Source: Cyanodermella asteris
Taxonomy: Eukaryota; Ascomycota; Lecanoromycetes; Ostropales; Stictidaceae
Length of the DNA stretch: 64,000 bases
Assembly: GCA_900618795.1 (NCBI GenBank)
Contig: UYJD01000001.1
Coordinates: forward strand, 2,119,732-2,183,731
Direction of reading: 5' to 3'
Positions 44,132 to 55,029 of the stretch are shown one piece after another (positions within the stretch are counted from its first letter, which is position 1; every line of letters begins with the position of its first letter). Under the pieces are notes generated by a model, which was given only the letters and a program-made list of their open reading frames with translations, had not been told where the DNA came from and did not search any database. Made by a program: the position numbers and the translations under genes.

Positions 44132-46960
44132 CCAAGGTATAAGCTGAAACTTTCGGGGGGCGGACTCGAAGATGCACCGAGTCGAACATGCATAATATTT
44201 AGTGGCAACTCAGCGGGAAAAGAGGAGAAGAGTAAGATCAACTCCGAGAGGAGCAGCAAGGGAAGTATGAGGGAGCTGAATACTTCACTAGAAAAGGTGC
44301 TTGACAGTATTCCTTTCCGAAGTCTTCGGGACGGCGCTTCGCAAAGGACCTCACATGGTATACAGCTATACACACGGCCCAACTCGCACAATGCATGAAG
44401 TATCACACACAGCAAGGCTATCGATTTCTTGGCTGGACAAAGAGGCAGATGTGCACCAGGCATCTCGCTGACTGTCGAGCCAAACGGGCACATGAAGCAG
44501 ATTGTCGACCAGTCTAGCCACCCAGCCATCGGCCAGAAAGAAAAGTGCAAGCACATGGAGCCAAAGAGCCAGAAATTCACCGCCTGATGAGCACTGCAAA
44601 GCACCGTAACAATGCAGACAGTGGTCGCTGCATCCCTGTCCGTCTAGAGCCGCGCTCGTGAGAGGGGTCCTTTTCGCGTACCAGGTCAGAATTCGACACT
44701 CGATATTCGCGCCACGGCTCCACGATATCATTTGGCTCTCAATAATTTGCATGCAGGCCCCAATCCGATATGATAAAAGGAAAAGATAAGCACAACTATG
44801 AAAACAAAGTGGGATAATGGGTGTGGAGGGAGGTCGAGGCAGAAGGCACCTCGCGTTTATCGCTGCCGAGCGCGCTTAGCTCATGATTAGATAAGAGGAA
44901 TGATGGACTAACCGCCGACCTCAGCTCAGACGACATTTCAATCCACCTGATCGGCATTCGATCAATTCGAGGTCGTAAAGCGCCCTGTAAGTGCATGTAG
45001 AATGCTGTGGGTTCGGTGAGATACGAAAGCATTGTGAATAGGCAATCGAGCCATGTCTTGCGCAAGCAGGTTGGCTAAATAGCACCGTCGGCAAGCAAAC
45101 TGGGAGAGCTACTGTATCACTCTGTCGATATTGCTCGAGAAGATTGTAATCTGCGATGGGCGACATGACAAGCACTGCGGGGCACACTGCTCGCTAAGTG
45201 TGCAGAACTTCTCCAACACACTGTTAAACGTGGGCTCTTGTGTAGTACCAAAGGTATGGTGGTCAATGAAACTATGCTGTCTGCAACGGTGGACGACGTT
45301 CATTCCAGCGGCGCTCCGTTCTTTTGTCGCTCCGGACTACCAGAAGGAATTGATCAAAGGCTCTCGTCAGGTTGGGGTACGGTTTCGAGGTTTTCAGGAG
45401 TCTCCGCAGGTGGGCAAGCAGGAAAAGCTGCTGGCGTCGGGCTAAACGTGTCCGCTCGAACCGACCTCTCGGAATACCTCAACTGCTAGAAAATCCGAGC
45501 TGACAGGGGCATGACTTGCTGTGCTTGGGAGAAATGTGTGCTTGCTACTTGTCCTGCATCTCTTGCAGGTCTGGCTGAAAGCTAAGTCGAGGCCGGCGTT
45601 CGCTAGGCTTCGATGTTGAAGTTAGTGGATGCAACTGCAAGGGCCACGGCAGTCTCGTACAGGCTCGATCCCGATTCCTGCACGTTCGCAGTCTCATGCA
45701 AACCCAAGGACAGACTCCACCTGGGCACTCGCTGTCCCTTTGGCGCAGTTTGTGACTAGCCTGAGCCCGTACCCACCTCTCCCTAACAAGCAACGTTCGT
45801 ATGGTTGTTGTACGGCGCTACGAAAATGGCGCAGTCACGGCTAGGGTATATTCTGTAGAGGCATTATTGTTTGCTCAAGAAGCTTGCAGGCCCAGTCGTG
45901 CAAAGTACGGGCGCTCTCGGAGGTCGTCCTCCACAGTAAGTGCTCGTCAGCATTAGTGAGGACTGACGGCGCTCTTGACTCTGGTGCCTCAACAATTAGC
46001 TCCTCGAGTGATCGATCGAGACAGCCACAGGCGGTGATCGGTCCCTGCGTGATTATTATCGTCATTTGTGCCCATTCTTAGCGAACATCACGCCAGGATG
46101 CCGAATGGAGGTCTCATCATCCTACAACTGTTCATTACTTTGCACGTTAAGACCGACCGAGACCTCGCCAGTCCGTGCGAATAGCTCGGCCTGACAGGTG
46201 TCGTTGGCCTAAGATCAGGGAGCCATCTGGCCGAACGAACAAAGGAAAGCTAACCAGTAGGGCAAGCTGGGGTTCTGTGGGGCTAGCTTATAGATTCACA
46301 GTAGATAGACGTTAGTGAGAGTGTGAGGACCAGGTCACAGATTGAGCAAGTGGAGGGGTGGACCTCGAAGTGTATGCAGACCATTCCCCCGTCTCTCGAC
46401 AGGGGCTTCGATCGGAGAGCTCTCCTCAGAATAGCCAGAGCAAGGACTCTGATAGGATCGAGACGGGTTTCCTCATGATCTGGCTGTGGGAGACTCGAAG
46501 GAGTGCCTACGAAGTTAGCACCCCAACTGACGCGGCGTAACCGCACCGCAACAAGTATTGAGACGCAGCAGCAGGCGCACACAAATGCCACGGACATGGC
46601 CACAAGCCCACCACGGCCATCATGTTGGATGATTGACAAGCAGGGAAGCGGAGGCTGAGCCGCTACAAACGTCGAAGCGATCCTTTCCTTTGGTACAGAC
46701 GGCGCTCTGTGCGGCGGGCTTGGCGCCAGGTGTGTGATGCAATATGGAAAGTCGAAGTGCCTGCAGTGCTGCACCACCAAATCATCCTTGCCAGTCTCGT
46801 CTCTGCCTCTGCCTCGGGCGTCCGGCCACCCACTTACAACCCTAAACATAATCCGACACTAGCTTCGCCCGTCTCCACTCTGATTGACATGGCTGTATAC
46901 GGCCAGGAATAAGAAAATCTCGCGTCCCGCACTGCCAACACCAGCTATACTCTGTCGAGC
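44132..46960. other. 2.8-kb gene-poor region
   Basis: Short frames on both strands only. The longest, on the minus strand at 46283-46849 (188 codons), starts with ATG and has one hydrophobic segment and several Cys, but no recognisable domain; I do not call it a gene. The right end must hold the PSD1 promoter. Confidence 0.4.
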
Positions 46961-48577
46961 ATGCCGCAGCGGTGGCTGCCTCATAGTGGCCTTCGTGCCC
47001 TGCAAGCTCGTCCTCAGCCTTGCCTCCTCTGCAAACACCGTCTGTGCCCTCCACGATCTTTTCAAACATCCTCTCGCCGTGGCTTCGCCGATCCTGGACG
47101 TCGAAGGCCTTTCCGCACCCGCTTACGAGTTGCTTTGCGGAATACGAAGATGCAATGGTACACCATACCTGTTAGTGTCGGCATTGGCTTTCTTGGTGGC
47201 TTCCAATTCTACAAGACCTCTCAGCGGGAGAAGGAACGGATCGAAGAGGAAGACGCCGAAGCAGAGCGCACAGGCAGACCACCTCGCCGAAAACGTGTCA
47301 GACCATCCGGGCCATGGGCGGTACAGGTTAGCTATTACTTGCCTCTCAAGGCAATTTCAAGAGCATGGGGTTGGTTTAATTCTCTGGACATACCATACTA
47401 CATGCGGGTTCCTGGATTCAAGCTTTACTCGTGGGTCTTTGGTGTCAATCTATCCGAGGTGGAGGAGGAGGACTTACACGCATATCCCAACCTGGCAGCA
47501 TTTTTCTATAGACGGCTCAAACCCGGGGCTAGGCCCTTGGATCCTCGAACTAATGCTTTACTGTCGCCGGCTGACGGGAAGGTATTACAGTTTGGCGTGA
47601 TTGAACACGGAGAGGTTGAGCAGGTCAAGGGAATGACATATAGTCTCGAAGCACTTCTCGGCTCGGCTTCGCCTAGTCTGAGTGGTGAGCCTGAACACAT
47701 CGACCTAGACAGCTCCAAGGTCGCCCGACACCAGCACTTTGAAAGCGATGAGTCGATCCGGGCTGACGAGGAATTTGCAAACATTAACGGCATTTCTTAT
47801 ACCATGACCAATGTGCAATCCGGGAACAAACCGAGGAAGGACGAGCCAGCAGACAAGAGACAAGTCTTTGATGCATCGACTAAATCCAAGTCCAAGTCAG
47901 TCACAGAGGTCAGGGCGGACCTCGCGTTGGCGCCGTCGCACCAGCCGAATTGGTGGCCATTCGGAGAGCCTCGTGAACCTACGGCGCTATACTATTGTGT
48001 CATCTATCTCGCGCCCGGAGACTACCATCGATTTCATAGCCCCGCGCCGTGGATTGTCGAGCGTCGACGGCACTTTGCCGGCGAACTATATTCAGTCTCG
48101 CCGTATCTTCAGCGCACACTCCCCGGACTGTTTACCCTGAACGAGCGTGTTGCGCTCATTGGTCGCTGGCGATGGGGCTTCTTTTCATACACGCCTGTCG
48201 GGGCAACAAACGTCGGCTCCATCGTCGTCAACTTCGACTCCGAACTGCGAACAAATAGTCTGACCACCGACACCGCGGCCGACAGGGCAGCTGAAGAGGC
48301 CGCAAAGAGGGGAGAGCGTCACGTCGGATATTCAGAGGCGACTTATAAAGCCGCCAGCACTGTATTGGGAGGTCACGCCCTAAGACGAGGAGAAGAGATG
48401 GGAGGCTTTCAGCTCGGCAGCACCATTGTGCTAGTATTCGAGGCACCCAAGGGAAAACGACCGAGCTTGGATGAAGGGTGGGATGGCAAGACCCTCAAAG
48501 GTGGCTGGAAGTGGGGCATCCACGGCAACCAAAAGGTCAAGGTCGGAGAGGCTCTGGGCTGGGTCGAAGACGAATGA
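46961..48577 (+). CDS. PSD1: phosphatidylserine decarboxylase proenzyme, mitochondrial (Psd1 type)
   Basis: Inner-membrane enzyme that decarboxylates phosphatidylserine to phosphatidylethanolamine. It is a single exon of 538 aa. A basic, Arg/Pro/Ser-rich import leader is followed by one membrane span (WYTIPVSVGIGFLGGFQFY). The catalytic domain shows NALLSPADGKVLQFG, YCVIYLAPGDYHRFHSP, and the self-cleavage motif LGST at 485-488, which makes the pyruvoyl group on the serine. Relative to yeast Psd1 there is a poorly conserved insert between about residues 230 and 330. The start ATG at 46961 begins the leader MPQRWLPHSGLRAL. Confidence 0.96.
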   Translation: MPQRWLPHSGLRALQARPQPCLLCKHRLCPPRSFQTSSRRGFADPGRRRPFRTRLRVALRNTKMQWYTIPVSVGIGFLGGFQFYKTSQREKERIEEEDAEAERTGRPPRRKRVRPSGPWAVQVSYYLPLKAISRAWGWFNSLDIPYYMRVPGFKLYSWVFGVNLSEVEEEDLHAYPNLAAFFYRRLKPGARPLDPRTNALLSPADGKVLQFGVIEHGEVEQVKGMTYSLEALLGSASPSLSGEPEHIDLDSSKVARHQHFESDESIRADEEFANINGISYTMTNVQSGNKPRKDEPADKRQVFDASTKSKSKSVTEVRADLALAPSHQPNWWPFGEPREPTALYYCVIYLAPGDYHRFHSPAPWIVERRRHFAGELYSVSPYLQRTLPGLFTLNERVALIGRWRWGFFSYTPVGATNVGSIVVNFDSELRTNSLTTDTAADRAAEEAAKRGERHVGYSEATYKAASTVLGGHALRRGEEMGGFQLGSTIVLVFEAPKGKRPSLDEGWDGKTLKGGWKWGIHGNQKVKVGEALGWVEDE

Positions 48578-49458
48578 ATAATTATTAGAATGCGGACGCG
48601 ACCCGCCTGCTATCCGCCACATATCCTCCACACGAAGCTTTGACGACGCCGCCAAATCGCAAGACCTTTGCCGATTCCGTCAAGGTGACCCCCCACCTGG
48701 AAACACGTGCGAAGTCGAGCAGAACCAACCGCAAGACAAGCGCGTTTCCGTGAACACTGCCCGGCCGACGGGTCGACAGGCTCGACAAAAGTCCGAAGCA
48801 TGTACTTTTTGAGCGAGCGTTACGTTTTCCAGACTGTATAGTAACAACGAAGAAATCGCCCGCGACGAGTAGTTACTACCACAAACTACGAAACATGGCC
48901 ATGGTCTTGCACACTGCTCTACGTGACTGGTGACTGAATGAGGTCTCGAGACAAGTGACGTTCAACAAAGCCGCGGAACAATGTCTGGTCGAGACACTGT
49001 CCGAGAACAAGGGAAGTATCGCTTTGTGCTCTGCTTGACGACTACACTATGCACACACAGATAGAAACTCAATCCAAAGTCGTTGACACAGTGCCTGCAC
49101 AAGCAATGGGCATGGAAGTGGCGCAGAAGCCTCGTGTCTTTGAATATCCCGTGTGGATTGACTAGCTAGGAGTGACTGACAATGTCCCGCGGGCTGAACG
49201 CGGAAGGGGGGTGTATTCCCCCTTGGGGTATCTGAAGCGAACAACAAAACGAACAGATGCTTTTTTTCCCTCAAATACGCGACTCTCTGTAGATCGCCTC
49301 GATGAAGCGGGCTCTTGCGCGTCCATACCTACCCTGCACCTTGTTCCTGCAAATGCAACTGTAAAAAAACAAAAGATGGGCAATGAGTGTGTGATGCCCA
49401 TGCACGCTTGAACGCTCAATCATGTTAGACCCGACGGTTTCCTCTCGACTCCCTCGAA
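48578..49458. other. convergent 3' intergenic region
   Basis: About 880 bp between the facing stops of PSD1 and the ferric reductase gene. No gene is supported. Confidence 0.4.
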
Positions 49459-51312
49459 TCACCACGTGAAAGCCTCCTCCCAGAAATCGACCTTGCCCTC
49501 CTGGACCACCGTCCGTGTCGCCTTGCGAACATCATCCGCAATCGCACCAGCGCCGCAGACACCGACACTCATGGCGCCGATACGCTTCTCAAAGACCTCC
49601 CACACGATTTCCGTGACGGGCGGGCGGCCAGGATACATCTGGACGCGGTTGCTGGGGCTGCGCACCTCGTCCGGCGAGTTGGGTCGGGTGACGAACATGC
49701 GGATCTCGAGGACCTCGCGCCGGCTCTCCATCTGCAGAATCTGCTCCATCCAGGGGCGGACCCACTCGAGCGACGCGCGGTCCTTGAAGCTCCACACCAG
49801 GACGATCTTGCGGATCGCGGCCCGGCGCTCGTCGCGGCACTTGATCAGGTCTCGCAGGTGCGGCATCATGTGCGTGATGCCGACGCCGCCGGCGAAGAGG
49901 AGCACGGTGCCGTAGCTGTGCAGGGACTCGAGGGCTCCGTAGGGGCCTTCGAGGAAGCCGACTGTGCGGAAGGTGCCGCCAGACGCGACGGCGCGGTCGT
50001 AGAGTTTCTTTGTCATACCCGTTCGGCGGGCCATGACGAGGGAGATGGTGGAGATGGTGTTGACGGGAACGGCGAGGGACTTCTCGTCGCGGTCGGAGCT
50101 TACGGAGGGTTTGCGCGCATGCTTCGTGACGTGCTGTTCCGACCAGGCCACGCTGAATGGATGTGACTGCCAGTATGAAATTCGCGGAATATAGGCGTAG
50201 ACGTGGGTGCCTGGCTTGGGCTCGAACGCGTTTGGGAGATGGAAGGTCACTCGGCAGGCATCTGCTGCGAGAGCCTCGACAACCACGGTTGTGACACCGC
50301 GAGTGTAGGAGATGTTGCGGTAGCAGAGCTTCATGAAGCGCCAGATTCGATCGTAGAACCAGATGCAGAAGACTGCAATGACGTAGGGTGTCTGTGGTAG
50401 AGGTCCAAGGTAGCAGTGGGCGAGCACGCCGACGAGGATGACAAAGGCCAAGAACTGGTGGACAATCAAGAAGGTCTCGTAGGCTGCGTGCCGTACAGGG
50501 GAAGGAGCCAGAAAGAAGATGAGCACCATTCCGGCTGTGGACATCATACCATACTGAAGAAAGGGATCCTTGGCCAAGGCGTATCCAGCACCTTCCCAGC
50601 CGAGAGCGGTGTGTTTGTTGATCAACCAGGCAACGGTGTGGGCGACACCTTCAATGATGACCACGCGTCCTATCCAGCGGTGATAGAGGTTGAATGTGTC
50701 GAAGGGGATCTGGAGAATCTTGATGAAGGGATTGTTGCGACCCGAGAGAATAAAGAGCAGTAACATGTTCAGGGCAGAAAGATGTCCTGTCCTTCCACGA
50801 AACTCGGCAATCGCGGCTTGCTCAATCTCAACCGTAAAGTCCAGCATGAGACAGTATATGACGTTGCTCGCCAAATACAGGCCCAGCAAAATCAGGTCGA
50901 GTCGGCCAGGCAAGGTTCCCATGTTCGCGGAGGCTGTAAGGCGCATCTCGCGATTGTGGCGGACCTTGTGTATGGGCGCGTAGATGATATGTCTCTTGAC
51001 CCATGGCCAGAAGTCGTTGTTGTTGTACTTCCAGTAGTTCTGCTGGACGGGCTCGCTGACCAAGCTGGTGACGTGCCTGATGTGGGCATTGAACAGGTTG
51101 AAGCCTCGTACGACGACCACCATCAGACATATCAGGCCAACGGTAGAGTATAATATCCTCGTCGAGACATTGTCTAGTGTCATGTTGACGCCCGTCAAAC
51201 CAGAGGCAAACTGGGCCAGGTCGGCAGAATGGGCGTCTTCGCGCGGGACCAGCTGGAGGTCCATGGTGTGTGGTAAGCTCGAAGCTAAGGGGGTTGGCTG
51301 TAAAGCGGGCAT
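49459..51312 (-). CDS. ferric reductase, transmembrane (FRE family)
   Basis: Plasma-membrane flavocytochrome that passes electrons from NADPH via FAD and heme to extracellular Fe3+. It is a single exon of 617 aa. The N-terminal extracellular part precedes about seven spans. Heme-binding His pairs sit in YHRWIGRVVIIEGVAHTVAW and FLIVHQFLAFVILVGVLAHCY. The FAD site is HPFSVAW, and the NADPH site is FAGGVGITHMMP, with EGPYG before it and CGAGAIADDV near the end. The C-terminal FWEEAFTW is typical of fungal FREs. The start is an ATG at 51312, with a second possible at residue 17. Together with FTR1 and FET3, 10-17 kb away, it completes a reductive iron-uptake set. Confidence 0.94.
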   Translation of the reverse strand: MPALQPTPLASSLPHTMDLQLVPREDAHSADLAQFASGLTGVNMTLDNVSTRILYSTVGLICLMVVVVRGFNLFNAHIRHVTSLVSEPVQQNYWKYNNNDFWPWVKRHIIYAPIHKVRHNREMRLTASANMGTLPGRLDLILLGLYLASNVIYCLMLDFTVEIEQAAIAEFRGRTGHLSALNMLLLFILSGRNNPFIKILQIPFDTFNLYHRWIGRVVIIEGVAHTVAWLINKHTALGWEGAGYALAKDPFLQYGMMSTAGMVLIFFLAPSPVRHAAYETFLIVHQFLAFVILVGVLAHCYLGPLPQTPYVIAVFCIWFYDRIWRFMKLCYRNISYTRGVTTVVVEALAADACRVTFHLPNAFEPKPGTHVYAYIPRISYWQSHPFSVAWSEQHVTKHARKPSVSSDRDEKSLAVPVNTISTISLVMARRTGMTKKLYDRAVASGGTFRTVGFLEGPYGALESLHSYGTVLLFAGGVGITHMMPHLRDLIKCRDERRAAIRKIVLVWSFKDRASLEWVRPWMEQILQMESRREVLEIRMFVTRPNSPDEVRSPSNRVQMYPGRPPVTEIVWEVFEKRIGAMSVGVCGAGAIADDVRKATRTVVQEGKVDFWEEAFTW

Positions 51313-54300
51313 GGATGTGGCAGGAGTGGTGTATATAACGAGGGTGTGTCGAGATGACCTGCAACTCGGGCGTGGCGAATTTGGAAGCCTTCGCGGGGGA
51401 CAAGAAGGAGAGCTGTGACGCTGCGATGGTTGTAGGAAGGGGAACGGTTAGGTGGCGGGAGGGTGGTGAGTCTGAGTGAGTGTAGAATTATAGACAATTA
51501 GGTGGGTAATAGTCGGGACAATGAGCCATTCAATGGCACATCGGACAATTGAATGCAATTGTCATGAGCTATAGAGACATCAGCATCAGTGAACAGTGTG
51601 CTGGCTTTGAGCCAGACAAAGAAGCCAACTGCCCGAGACAGACAACGAGCCGAAGCGTGAGTCTGACGGCACTGTACAGCGCACTCACTCACCTTTGTGC
51701 GAAGGAGTGGCAGGGAACAGGGCCCACAGCTGGCATGATGACGCCGTGGCGAGAGAGAGTCGTGAAGCAGAAGAAGAAGGGCACCTCGGCGAGAGTGTGG
51801 TGGTTGAGTGAAGTGAGTGAGGTGAGGTTGGAGAGAAATTGTTGGTCGTGCGTTCGCCGGTCGATGACGATCGGCAGGGGAGAAACGTCAAGCTCTCGAC
51901 CTCGAATGATAGTAGACGTACGTATGTAGATGCGCAGCAACACGAGATTATGGAGATTCTTATTCGTGATTAGGGCCCTGCCCTCACTGGTCTCCACCTG
52001 CAGCTTAGACTGTCGCGGTGCGACGCGCGGCGTGCAGCTATTGATGCGTGAGTGAGCGGTTCTTATCGCGCCGGGCAGGATGAAGCTCGCTTCTATAGCC
52101 ACAGGGGTGGCAGAGGTGTCAAAAGAAGTCCCAAACGATGGCGAGTTTCAATAGAGGCGGCCAGGCCTGCAGATATGAGGCTCGACGGGGTGTTTTGCCA
52201 ATACGCCTGCGCCCCCTCAGCGTGCCTCATACAGACATCAGACACGAGGCCCGACAGACTTTGCTAAGGTGTGGGCCATGGCGGCGGAGGCGGCCGTGCG
52301 ACAGCAACAAGTCAGCAGCCCGGACGACTCTGACAGGTCCAGGGGCGAGAATAGTACCGTGCAGGCGTCTGACGAAGCGTCGGACGCAAGAATTCCTTGG
52401 GAAGCTGGTCGGAAAGGTGGCATCACAACGTGGACTCGAGCAACGGCAGCCAATCGCGACGGTTCCAGCGCTCCGTCTCTCACAGCCCCTGACGGAAAAA
52501 GCTGGAAAAGGCTTGCGTTAACTTCCCTCCAGTTTCATCCCACAGTTCGCCGGTGGCTGCGCTGCTTGGCCTGAACGCCTCCAAATTGCGCCCGCTGAGC
52601 AGTACAACACCACTCACTTCTCCGACCATCGCGATTCTGCTGCATCATCTTTGCTGCTTTGAGCCGTCGGAGCCACTCGTTTTCTGCGCTGTACGCCATG
52701 AGACACTTCTATCACGCTTCTGTCGCGTAGTCCGATGGCCGAGGTTTGTTGTTCGCAAGCACGCGTTCCCAAGCTGATGCTGTCTCTCGACGTGCTGGTG
52801 CGACAACTCACCTTGTTCCAGCCTCCGGCGCCTCAATTTGCCGTCTTCGAAACCTGCAGATTTGCTCTCGCGTCGTGTACCCCATGAAATTCTGTCGCCT
52901 CGTCCATGGGTGGAAACATGCCATCGACGCCATTCTGTCGCACCTCGGCATCAGACCCAAGCAAAGTACACAAGTATCCGTTCGACTCATCGCCACGTCG
53001 TGCTTCTGCTGCCAACACAACACATTAGTCTTACCGCCAACGTGTTTGGCATGTCGCTCGGACGACCTACTGGGACATGCAGACCGTGTGGGGGCGAACC
53101 AGGAAGGCCTGTACCACCTGAGACGCTTCCTTTGCGAGATTCTTCGACTGCCGAAGGGATTGCAAGTCCTGCCTCATCTTTAGAACTTGGGAGCAGTCAT
53201 CAAATCCAGACTTGGCAGAGATTGTGTACATGAGCATGTACCGGCATCGGGAACAATGCCAAGCTCTCTTTGTCGCGCGCTCTGCATGCAATTTCTGCTT
53301 GGGCTCCAGCCGCCCGCTCTTCTCGTGCTGCATCTTGTCATACACTTCTATGTACCCCATGTTTTCGTCTCTACAAGGGTCAGGCGTTTCGCACAAGGTG
53401 GTTCACTGACCACGCTTCTTATTTGCTAATCGATTACACGATCGCATCGGGTTTGCACGCCTTGCAGCCTAGCGCGCATCTCAGACGACGACCGTGCTAA
53501 ACACAATCTACGTGAGCCACAGTATCCGAATTTTGCCTGATCAACCATCGCTCAATATCATGGCATTGCTTTCACTGCGTAAGTCCTCTGTCGCTCCAAC
53601 TGGAGCCGAGATGCAACGCATGGTTTGCGCTATCGACTCTGCCCAAGTCCATCGAGTATGACGAGTATACGTGAGAAAATCGCACCCATTCTGTTCAGTT
53701 CTGTGGCCGAGTCGACTACTTCGCTTCAACAGGGCAAGTTCCACGGCAAGACGAAACCACCACCCTGGGTATGTCCCTGTCCAGTCCCAATGCGGCGAAC
53801 ACTAAAGTCGGGCTCGTCAAACCACCCTTCAGCCAAGCGGATGACCTGAAGGGGCCGTGGAAGCCATGAAATCATACGCTGAAAAATCATATGATGTACA
53901 GTCATACTTCTGCGAGCCTTAGAAAGGCCCTAGGGCATTCGATGGCATATTTAAAGGTCTGTCTGGAAGCGTCCTGTTCTCTTTCGTTTTCCTCTTGGAC
54001 AGTCAGTATCCTGCTTCAACCGTGGTTCTTTCCAACTGAAAATGGCAAATCGCGGATCGAGAACGCGGCAGGTGCAGAATCGGCATAGTGCGGAGGTCTT
54101 TGACATGGCATGGCTCGGTTCATAGGGCACGCATAATGAGGGCTTGCCGGCGAAGTGATGGGGAGTCGACGTGCTCCCGTCGGTGCAACCAGTACGAGTG
54201 CTTGCGGTTATGTCGGGCACCCAAAGGTCGAAGGGCGTACGACCGTGTTTGAAAATCAAATTGTTTCTTATAAATGATTTTCCCTGTGGTTTTGTGCGGA

Positions 54301-55029
54301 TATGGGAGGCGTTGGTCGCGGCTTTACTTGTCGCGAGTCAGCGCGGAGGCATCTTTTTCACCCATTCTTGGCCTGGAACGGGATGGTACATCCATGCATC
54401 ATCTGAACGGTCGAGTCATTTCCGTCGACTACCCCTTTTGCTTGCACTTGAGCCTCTGGATCCTATCTGACACCTTTATCGTTCCCTCTGGTGTATTTCA
54501 TATTTCTGCGCGGCCGTGTCTTCTTGCTCTGTATTTCGCGCTGTACCGTCCGCACAGCTCAAAACTCCAACACCAACAAAGGCTTACCAGAGCCATTGTC
54601 CCGGCCGAGACCTGCCACAGTCGCTGGTAAATAATCGCTCTGTGTGCAATATGCCCATTCCTACATCATGTTCCCGATGGACGAGCGCCAGCTCGCCGCC
54701 GATCAGAACAAAATCCCAGTCTTCATTCCGAACAATCTACCAGGGCACCATTCGGAGCACATTTTATAGGGCAAGCAAAGGAATTATTGCCACCACATAT
54801 TTAAATCCCACCATCCTTTTGCAAAAAATTTTGCTCTGTGCTTTCGCCCATCGTCTTGTTCTACACTCGTTGAAGCTGGCAATCGCCGAGCTACTGCTCA
54901 CTTACTTTTTACTCAAAACTCTCGCGAGTTCTGCTTCGAACGAGCTCACCGCGTGAGCTGCTGCAGCGTTCAAGCGAAGCAGACCACTGCCGGTCAAGCC
55001 ACGAGCCAGAGTTTCCGGATAACATCAAC
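51313..55029. other. 3.7-kb gene-poor region
   Basis: It contains the promoters of the ferric reductase (left) and kinase (right). Frames up to about 145 codons overlap on all strands with no domain. A small inverted repeat, GCAAAAAATTTTGC, sits near 54820-54834. I looked for ATCWGATAA iron sites near the reductase start and saw none in the first 900 bp. Confidence 0.4.

Noticed and set aside
45440-45480. Second T-arm-like sequence (GGTTCGAGC, minus strand)
   Set aside because: The stem does not pair properly and no other tRNA arms are present.
46283-46849. Minus-strand 188-codon frame starting with ATG, divergent from PSD1
   Set aside because: It has no recognisable domain or codon bias; kept only as an unsupported possibility.
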